64,000 bases of DNA from positions 25,636,922-25,700,921 of the forward strand of contig JARWKL010000013.1 in the NCBI GenBank assembly GCA_029961685.1. The letters run 5' to 3'. Every line of letters begins with the position of its first letter. The stretch's first letter is position 1. The notes under the pieces are model-generated. The model was not told the origin of the DNA, did no database searches, and saw only the letters and a program-made list of their open reading frames with translations. Made by a program: the position numbers and the translations under genes. This document shows positions 56,580 to 64,000 of the stretch, in pieces. The stretch is from Aristolochia californica. Its lineage: Eukaryota > Streptophyta > Magnoliopsida > Piperales > Aristolochiaceae.

Positions 56580-56796
56580 CGGAGGGCATATAGCATATGG
56601 CATATGGTTGAGGGTTTAGGGCATAAGGTTGAGGGTTTAGGAGGGTTTCAAACCCTAAATCCTAAAAAATTAGTAAGGGCTTAGACCCTAAACACACAAA
56701 ATTGCAATTTATATTAAAAAAATAAATCAACTTCCATTAATGAGGGTTTAGGGTTTGTGTTAGGGTTGGGGTTGGGGTTGGGGTTAGGGTTGAAGG
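56580..56796. repeat. Telomere-like block near the MULE end (block 3)
   Basis: TTTAGGG and GGGTTGGGGTT words; one extra GGGGTT unit relative to block 2. Confidence 0.8.
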
Positions 56797-56844
56797 TTAT
56801 TTGTGTTAATATTTTAAAAAAATGGTAGTAAAGTAAAATTCCCT
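56797..56844 (+). mobile_element. MULE terminus (block 3)
   Basis: GTTATTTGTGTTAATATTTT ... AAGTAAAATTCCCTA, as at 37,509, about 260 bp beyond the P450 stop codon. Confidence 0.65.
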
Positions 56845-57102
56845 AAAGAAAATAACAAATGAAAATAACATTTAGAGAAAGCAATGAATGGACCAGAGTG
56901 GATCTTGCTTGTGAATACAGAATGCAGCAAAAAGGCTAATCTTTTATAGCTGCACTAATTATATTCATGCACATAAGACATCTAACACAACACTTTAGTG
57001 GCCGAGCTTCACTGCAGAAGCACATTTGATAGAACCACAACTATACATGGTTATACACGAAAGCCATATTTGATATTTGGATTGCTTTGTTTTTAAACAA
57101 GG

Positions 57103-58795
57103 CTAGTTGCGAGAGTACAGACCCAGATCGGATAATCTTGGTGATGGAACGGCCATGAGAGGTTTTGCTTTCTTCAAAACGATACCAAACTTCTCAGAAA
57201 CATCAAGCTCTGTGCCCTCTGGCAGTTTCCAGTGGAATGAGTGCAGGAGCGTGGCCATTACGTACATTAACATCCTCTCTGCCAGGGCCATACCTGGGCA
57301 TATCCTCCTTCCTGACCCAAACGGAAAGTAATGGAAGTCATTGCCAGTAATCTCACGTTTGCCGTTGCCCATCAAGAACCTCTCGGGTCTGAACTCTTCG
57401 GGGGACTCCCATGCCGCAGGGTTCCTTTGGATTGACCACATGTTCACCAAGACGCGAGAGCCCTTAGGCACCATGTAACCGCCAACTGGAGTCGACTGGC
57501 TCGGGGTCCTCGGAAGCATGAGTGGAACCACAGGGTGAAGACGAAGAACTTCCTTCACAAAAGCGTTCACGTAGTGCAGGTTAGGAAGATGAACCTCTTC
57601 CACGGAATGATTCCTTCCCACAACCTTGTCCAGCTCTTCTTGGGCGTTTTTCATAACCTCCGGATGCTTCATCACCTCTGTCATTGCCCACTCCATCGTT
57701 GTCCACGTTGTGTCATTACCAGCAAGCACCAATTCCTGTGAAGGAAATCAAAAATAAACTCATGAAAACCAACTTGTATTAGACACAAAGCTGGGGAAGA
57801 AAGATACTTGCCATAAGCAAAGACTTGATGTGAGATCTGGTGAGGGGAGTCCTTGTATCGCCACTGTTCTGTATCTCCAATAATATCTGAAGGAAATCTC
57901 TGGTCCCCTCGGTGTTGCCCCTTTTCTGGCTTTGATTTATGAGTGAGTCGAGGATTTGCTCAAGCCTAACTCCGCCCTTCTTCGTCTGGCGGAAGACTCC
58001 CCCTAAATCAAACGGAGCTAGAATCGGAAAGAAATCCGACACGTCGGGCTTGCAGAAGACACCCGTCAGGTATTCTACCACTAGCTGAAACTCGTCTCCC
58101 ACCTTACGCTTCTCCTCCTCAGCGACCGACCCTCCCCACAGCAATCCCGTAATCACCTTGTACATCACCACGAACATAACGTTTCCGACGTTAATCGGAG
58201 CTCCGGTGCCGCCGTGAACTTCTGCCACCATCTCCCGGACGGCGCTCCGGCGGACGTCGTACGAAATATCTAACTTTGAGCTGTTAAGCATCTCTCCCAT
58301 GCATACCCTTCGGAGCATACGCCAGCGCGCCCCATATGGAGCCCAACCCATTCCGTGAACCCCGCTCAATAACGCCATCGACCCAGGAGGCGCGTCGCGG
58401 TTGGCAAAAGTGGCGTCTTGGTCTTTGAGAAGCTCCTTCGCCAGGGATGGCGAGCTGACCACTACGAATAGCTTCTGGCCGAGCCTAAGGCTGATTATGG
58501 GGCCATACTCACGAGCTAAACGAGCAAACCAGCTGTGGATATCGGGCTCCAAATAGGGGATGCAGCCCAGAAAGGGCACACCTCGCGGCCCCGGTGGTAA
58601 TGGCAGCCGGCTTTTGGTGGTTTTCTTTGCGAGATGCGACCAAACTAAAATAGCCGCCAGTGCCGCGACTAAGAACGGCCCCAAGGATCTCCATTGTCCG
58701 TCGCTGTGATTGCTCCTTTTCACCGCCCATGACCACGCTGTCTGAGCGGCCTCCGTAAACTTGTTTTGAAGGCCCACAATTGTTGCCGTCTCCAT
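57103..58795 (-). CDS. Cytochrome P450, CYP706-like, copy 3 (intact)
   Basis: Exons 58,795-57,812 and 57,735-57,103 encode 538 residues, one fewer than copy 1 (a missing Asp near residue 453). All P450 landmarks are present: anchor about 40-56, LPLPPGPRG hinge, WAPYGARWRMLRR, helix I AGNDTTW with the usual Ala, EVLR, PERF and FGSGRRICPG with the haem Cys. The predicted role is that of copy 1 (ER-bound monooxygenase, CYP706 type, unknown substrate). Compared by eye with copy 1, the exon 1 protein differs at about 13 of 328 residues and exon 2 at about 25 of 211; exon 2 is much closer to copy 2. The first about 107 codons and the promoter are almost identical to copy 1. Intron 57,811-57,736 (76 bp) starts with GC. 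No lesions seen. Confidence 0.92.
57736..57811 (-). other. GC-AG intron of P450 copy 3
   Basis: ATG|GCAAGTATC donor and TTCCTTCACAG acceptor, same position as copy 1. 76 bp, close to the minimum for plant introns. Confidence 0.85.
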
Positions 58796-58846
58796 TTCCG
58801 GGGAGAAGTATTATGGGAAGCGTACTCTCCTGGTCCAGCGACCTCT

Positions 58847-58855
58847 CCTTTTATA
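58847..58855 (-). promoter_or_regulatory. TATA box of P450 copy 3
   Basis: TATAAAAGG on the minus strand, about 52 bp upstream of the ATG at 58,795, with native promoter sequence upstream (as in copy 1). Confidence 0.75.
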
Positions 58856-58877
58856 GTGACAGGAGGCGAGACAATGT

Positions 58878-59315
58878 GGCCATCCAGACGTAAACTTCAT
58901 CTGAATTTAGCAGCGAGTGCAAAAAATTCATGGTAGGCCTAAATCTTCAATTCAGTCGTGTTGAATCGTTAACTTCATCGAAAGTGAAAGGGCAAAAGTC
59001 GATAGAAAGACTGGTCGGGAACATCGATAGCCATAAAAAGTCTTATACAACACTCCCCCGTTTAAACCAATGCGCTAAAAGGCTTGAACCTGTTAGGAAA
59101 ACAACCACGGATTTTATACAAGGAGTCGATACAAACAAATATTCCAACACCCAGGACAAATTCATAAAAAATACATGGGACAAATTCGGTGGGAGCAGTA
59201 TTCGAAATCGGGACCAACCTGCTCTGATACCATGTTGAAACCAATGCGCTAAAAAGCTCGACCACGGATATTATACAAGGATTGGCCCAGTCGATATAAA
59301 CAAATATTCCATTAG
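58878..59315 (-). mobile_element. Short flank piece and TRIM copy upstream of P450 copy 3
   Basis: GGCCATCCAGACGTAAAC to AAAAGTCTT (copy-1-like flank), then an inverted TRIM from about 59,046 (degraded LTR, interior with GGGACCAACCTGCTCTGATA, LTR ending ATATTCCA at about 59,310). Copy 1 has no TRIM at this place (AAAGTCTT continues into CTATTTCTATC). Confidence 0.75.
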
Positions 59316-60866
59316 GGCCATCTAGACGTAAACTTCATTAGAATTTAGCAACTTCAGTGAGTACGAAAAAAAAATCTGCTTGATTTGTCTCCAAAAGAGA
59401 CACGAAGGGCTTAGATCAACCACAATCCATTGACCCTGCCATCACCGTTTACTTGTTAGCCACTCCGCCGAACACATCCTAATCTCGATTAAATCAAACA
59501 AGATGCTTACCTACATTATTCATCAAGACTGGTCAGGCCCTTGACTCAAGAAGGCTACATGTCAAGCTATTCGAATCGGTCATAAGAGTGTTAATAAATA
59601 TGATAAGATCTACTCTAAAGAAATTTTAGAGAAGACAAATGAGCATCATCAGCCTGTTACATCTGCAGAGCACAACTACATTAAAAAAAAAAGCTGTTAG
59701 TTGCTAAGTTTCTTCAAAGGATTCGGTCAAGCAAATGACTTCAGAGGAGTTAAGGTGTCTGTAAGCTCTTATAAAGTGCCTTGTTTCAGTCATTTTGCTG
59801 CCATTTACATTACACATTGTTCTTCACATAGAGTACCCATATAAAGTGCCATGAAGGTTTGGAACCTATTACCTTTTCTAATGGATACTAACAACATTGT
59901 TAGTTCCCATCTTCCTTCTGCATTGGGCATTGTTCAATTTGCATGATTAATTTCCCAAAAAAAATTGAGAACATTTTTGGTTATGAGGTAGAAGTGGTCA
60001 TATAAGTATCACAGTATGGACCAAGTAATAGCAACTACTCCTTTACTTGACATAAAGAATACTGGTCTGGAACATCAAAAGTCTTCTATTTCTATCTCAG
60101 CCTTGAATAAACAATAACTTAAGCAGTTTGTGGGAGTCATCATACAAAAGAAAATTTGAAAAAAAAATCAATAGAAAGAGAGAAGATTAGTCAAATAAAA
60201 AATAATTAGAAATTGATGTAGATGGGTCCGAAGCGGGTTGGTGAGAATATTTATAGACTAACCCTCTATAAGTATAAACAAAGTCTATAAAGCGCTAACA
60301 TTAACCTTATCCATGACAAAATGATAATTTATTAAGAGAGGAGAAGAAGAGAGCTAATGAGGTGGTGAGATTGAGAGAGAGAGCCCCCCCTCTGCCTTAG
60401 TTTCAACTGAGGACCAACTCCTCTCTTGAGTGTATATTTTATATCATAAAAGTCAATATTAATTACAAGAGTGCTCTAAGCCCCTTATGAACAATTAAAG
60501 AAAATCTATAGTGACTAACTCAAAGAAACACAATATACTTCTTTACACTCCCTCACAAGCTAGTGGACCAAATACATCAATCACAGTAAGCTTGGAGCAT
60601 GATTGTTAAAGTAGACCATGATTGTTAAATACCTGAAGGAGTTTAGTTAATGAAAATAACTCCAACTCATACTTTTTGTCTAATAAAATGATAGTCAATT
60701 TCAAATGTCATTTTTTATTCTCATGGAAGATTGGATTTATAGCTATGTGAATGGTTATTTGGTTGTCATAATGTAGCTGCAAAAGAGTTTTAGTTTGGCG
60801 AAAATGTTTTTCATGAAATTCAAGTGGGAAATTTGGATGTTTTAATTAAAAATAAATTAAAATACA
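59316..60866 (-). mobile_element. P450-flank unit 1 of block 3 (Copia 3' end and LTR-like)
   Basis: Same as 47,917 and 49,911. Copia RNase H remnant on the minus strand at about 60,680-60,800; LTR-like start at about 60,548. Confidence 0.62.
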
Positions 60867-61250
60867 GGTAGGCGTAAATCTTCAATTCAGTCATGTTGAA
60901 TCGTTAACTTCATCGAAAGTGAAAGGGAAAAAGTCAATAGAAAGACTGGTTGGGAACATCGATAGCCATAAAAAGTCTTATACAACACTCCCCCGTTTAA
61001 ACTAGTGCGCTAAAAGGCTCGAACCTGTTAGGAAAACAACCACGGATTTTATACAAGGAGTCGATACAAACAAATATTCCAACACCAGGGACAAATTCAC
61101 AAAAAATACATGGGACAAATTCGGTGGGAGCGGGACTCAAAATCGGGACCAACCTGCTCTGATACCATGTTGAAACCAGTGTGCTAAAAAGCTCGACCAC
61201 AGATCTTATACAAGGATTGGCCCAGTCGATACAAACAAATATTCCATTAG
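60867..61250 (-). mobile_element. TRIM copy between block 3 flank units
   Basis: Same structure as 49,529-49,910. Confidence 0.72.
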
Positions 61251-62850
61251 GGCCATCTAGAAGTAAACTTCATTAGAATTTAGTAACTTCAGTGAGTACG
61301 AAAAAAAATCTGCTTGATATGTCTCGAAAAGAGACACGAAGGCCTTAGATCAACCACAATCCATTCACCTTGCCATCACCGTTTACTTGTTAGCCACTCC
61401 ACCGAACACATCCTAATCTCGATTAAGTCAAACAAGATGCTTACCGACGTTATTAATCAAGATTGGTCAGGCCCTTGACTCAAGAAGGCGACATGTCAAG
61501 CTATTCGAATAGGTCATAAGAGTGTTAATAAATATGATAAGATCTACTCTAAAGAAATTTTAGAGAAGACAAATGAGCATCATCAGCCTGTTACATTTGC
61601 AGAGCTCAACTACATAAAAAAAACACCAGTTAGTCGCTAAGTTTCTTCAAAGGATTCGGTCAAGCAAATGACTTCAGAGGAGTTAAAGTGTCTGTAAGCT
61701 CTTATAAAGTGCCTTGTTTCAGTCATTTTGCTGCCATTTACATTACACATTGTTCTTCACATAGAGTACCCATATAAAGTGCCATGAAGGTTTGGAACCT
61801 ATTACCTTTTCTAATGGATACTAACAACATTGTCAGTTCCCATCTTCCTTCTGCATTGGGCATTGTTCAATTTGCATGATTAATTTCCCAAAAAAAAATG
61901 AGAACATTTTTGGTTATGAGGTAGAAGTGGTCATATAAGTATCACAGTATGGACCAAGTAATAGCAACTACTCCTTTACTTGACATAAAGAATACTGGTC
62001 TGGAACATCAAAAGTCTTCTATTTCTATCTCAGCCTTGAATAAACAATAACTTAAGCAGCTTGTCGGTGTCATCATACAAAAGAAAATTTTAAAAAAAAA
62101 TCAATAGAAAGAGTGAAGATTAGTCCAATAAAAAATAATTAGAAATTGATGTAGACGGGTCCGAAGCGGGTTGGTGAGAATATTTATCGACTAACCCTCT
62201 CTAAGTATAAACAAAGTCTATAAAGTGCTAACATTAACCTTATCCATGTCAAAATGATAATTTATTAAGAGAGGAGAAGAAGAGAGCTAATGAGGTGGTG
62301 AGATTGAGAGAGAGAGCCCCCCCTTTGCCTTAGTTTCAACTGAGGACCAACTCCTCTCTTGAGTGTATATTTTATATCATAAAAGTCAATATTAATTACA
62401 AGAGTGCCCTAAGCCCCTTATGAACAATTAAAGAAAACCTATAGTGACTAACTCAAAGAAACACAATATACTTCTTTACACTCCCTCAGAAGCTAGTGGA
62501 CCAAAGATATCGATCACAGTAAGCTTGGCGCATGATTGTTAAAGTAGACCATGATTGTTAAATACGAGTTTAGTTAATGAAAATAACTCCAACTCATACT
62601 TTTTGTCTAATAAAATGATAGTCAATTTCAAATGTCATTTTTTATTCTCATGGAAGATTGGATTTATAGCTATGTGAATGGTTATTTGGTTGTCATAATG
62701 TAGCTGCAAAAGAGTTTTAGTTTGGCGAAAATGTTTTTCATGAAATTCAAGTGGGAAATTTGGATGTTTTAATTAAAAATAAATTAAAATTAAAATAATA
62801 AATTAAACAACATGTAAATTTGGATGTTTTAATTAAAAATAAATTAAAAT
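61251..62850 (-). mobile_element. P450-flank unit 2 of block 3
   Basis: Period 1,935 bp from 59,316. RNase H remnant at about 62,590-62,720 on the minus strand. A short deletion removes ACCTGAAGG near 62,565. Confidence 0.62.
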
Positions 62851-63480
62851 AATAAATTAAAATACATGTAAATTTAATTAAAATTAAAATTAATATAAAC
62901 AAATTTATGTGTTATAACCATTTATTTTTTTTAGTTCATCCAAAATTCATACTAATATTTTTTCAAATGGTTATTGTAAATATAGGTGAATTAATTTAAT
63001 ATTAAAAAAATTAAATAAGCTCATAAATGAGGGCATATTGCTTTCAAATTTTGGATAAACTAAATTTAAAAGTCGAGTTAAAAAGAGCTTTCAAAATAGA
63101 GAAACTATTGCTATGCTGTCTAGAATCAACAATTTGGTAAATAGCAACATTATTCTAATCAAGTCATGTTAGTAATTTTACTCACTTTTCAATAGAAATA
63201 AACCAATTCTATCAAATGTAATATTCACTACTAATCAAAAGGTATCAAGTAATAACAATTTACAATGCATAAATGAAAATTAAACAATGATTGGAATTAA
63301 ATTATGTTCATTAATATGAGAATTAAACAATGAGTGACCAAGAAAGATGGATGCTAATAAGAGGTGAAATGAGGTCCGGTGAATGGCGATGGCGATGGCG
63401 ATGGAGACACCAAGGGGAGGGAATGAGAGGCGAATGAAAAGGATTTTTGAATAAGAAGTGAGGGGCAGTGAAGGCTAGGA
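62851..63480. other. AT-rich DNA in block 3, no gene recognised
   Basis: Counterpart of 51,501-52,140. GGCGAT is repeated three times near 63,383, against two in block 2. Confidence 0.5.
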
Positions 63481-63607
63481 AGAGGCTCATTCTCTCTCAT
63501 TTCGCCTTCACCTTCACCTAACACATGGCCTCACTTCATCCCCTCGCCTTCGTCTAAGCATCCATCACCGTCGGCTTGCCTCTTCCCATCGTCACCGTTC
63601 ATCGTAT

Positions 63608-63638
63608 TAGGGTAAACCCTAAACCCTAAACCCTATAC
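63608..63638. promoter_or_regulatory. Telo-box cluster (block 3)
   Basis: Same AAACCCTAAACCCTAAACCC run as in block 2. Confidence 0.5.
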
Positions 63639-63789
63639 CATTGATCAAAATCGTACAGCTGGAATAGCCGTTTCATATTTTTTGCAAACTGGGTTTCGTA
63701 TTAGATAAAACCTGTCCTCTTTCGCCACCTTCACCTACAAACCTTGAACGTTTACTTTCCTCCAAGCTGATTAATCATAGAATATGTGA

Positions 63790-64000
63790 TTGGGAACTGT
63801 GAACAGTCCTCCAGTTGATTCCTTCAAAGCCCGGATATTTTTTCAAGAGAGTAGTTGACGAACGTGAAGCAGTGAAAGCTGCATTCATTTAATTAAAGAT
63901 AGAGCTAAGATTGCTGACATGAAGCTGGAGATTTTCACTTTGGAGGAAACAGGAAACTGGGTATTGTTTCTGTTCTAACTTCCTTGTCGTAGAGCCTGTT
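63790..64000 (+). pseudogene. Unidentified exon-like fragment (block 3, cut by the window end)
   Basis: KRVVDEREAVKAAFI and, after the same frameshift, DRAKIADMKLEIFTLEETGN. The window ends at the base equivalent to 52,646. Confidence 0.4.

Larger units (their letters stand above)
53102..64000. repeat. Segmental duplication block 3 (runs off the window)
   Basis: Matches block 2 in order throughout: satellite, MULE fragment, telomere-like block, MULE end, P450, TRIM and flank units, telo-box, exon-like fragment. Lacks the Copia. The P450 5' region is replaced by copy-1-like sequence. Confidence 0.88.

Overview
The window is plant nuclear DNA from an angiosperm; the species cannot be told from the sequence. 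Evidence: spliced plant-type genes (a CYP706-like cytochrome P450 cluster and a DUF620 protein), Ty1-copia retrotransposons primed by initiator-Met tRNA (TGGTATCAGAGC), a Cassandra TRIM carrying 5S rRNA-like sequence, TRIM, hAT and Mutator-like (MULE) elements, and CCCTAAA plant-telomere-type repeats. Intact host coding sequence is only about 4 kb of 64 kb.

Layout. 0.5-1.1 kb: last exon of a DUF620 gene. 2.0-5.2 kb: nested decayed transposons (an unclassified family, a hAT with a transposase C-terminal remnant, a Copia 3' end). 5.3-7.1 kb: intact P450 copy 1 (minus strand). 7.2-16.5 kb: Copia-derived flank sequence, very AT-rich DNA with a 367-bp tandem duplication and a roughly 165-bp satellite-like array, a MULE end, a diverged copy of the DUF620 intron, and an unclassified 1.5-kb element. 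16.5-25.2 kb: a Copia split by an element with TRIM LTRs that contains a second Copia, which is itself interrupted by a three-LTR Cassandra array. 25.1-27.8 kb: a 1.35-kb tandem duplication of retroelement and MULE-end debris. 27.5-33.3 kb: a MULE with telomere-like blocks, long internal repeats and a broken transposase gene.

From about 33,661 the DNA is a head-to-tail segmental duplication. Block 2 (33,661-53,101) and block 3 (53,102 to beyond the window end) each hold, in order: AT satellite, inverted MULE transposase fragment, telomere-like block, MULE end, P450 (minus strand), TRIM pieces, two Copia-derived flank units and an exon-like fragment. The block 2 P450 is dead: it is split by a 7.7-kb Copia (38,935-46,639), which in turn holds a 2.38-kb hAT with perfect 8-bp target duplications, and it has two frameshifts. 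The block 3 P450 is intact. Its promoter and first roughly 107 codons match copy 1 far better than copy 2, which indicates gene conversion.

Functionally, the two intact P450s are predicted ER-bound monooxygenases of the CYP706 type, with substrate unknown. No operon-like or novel defence system was seen. The novelty lies in how the mobile elements recombined, especially the TRIM-Copia chimera joined at the shared primer-binding site, the tandem Cassandra array, and conversion between the P450 copies.
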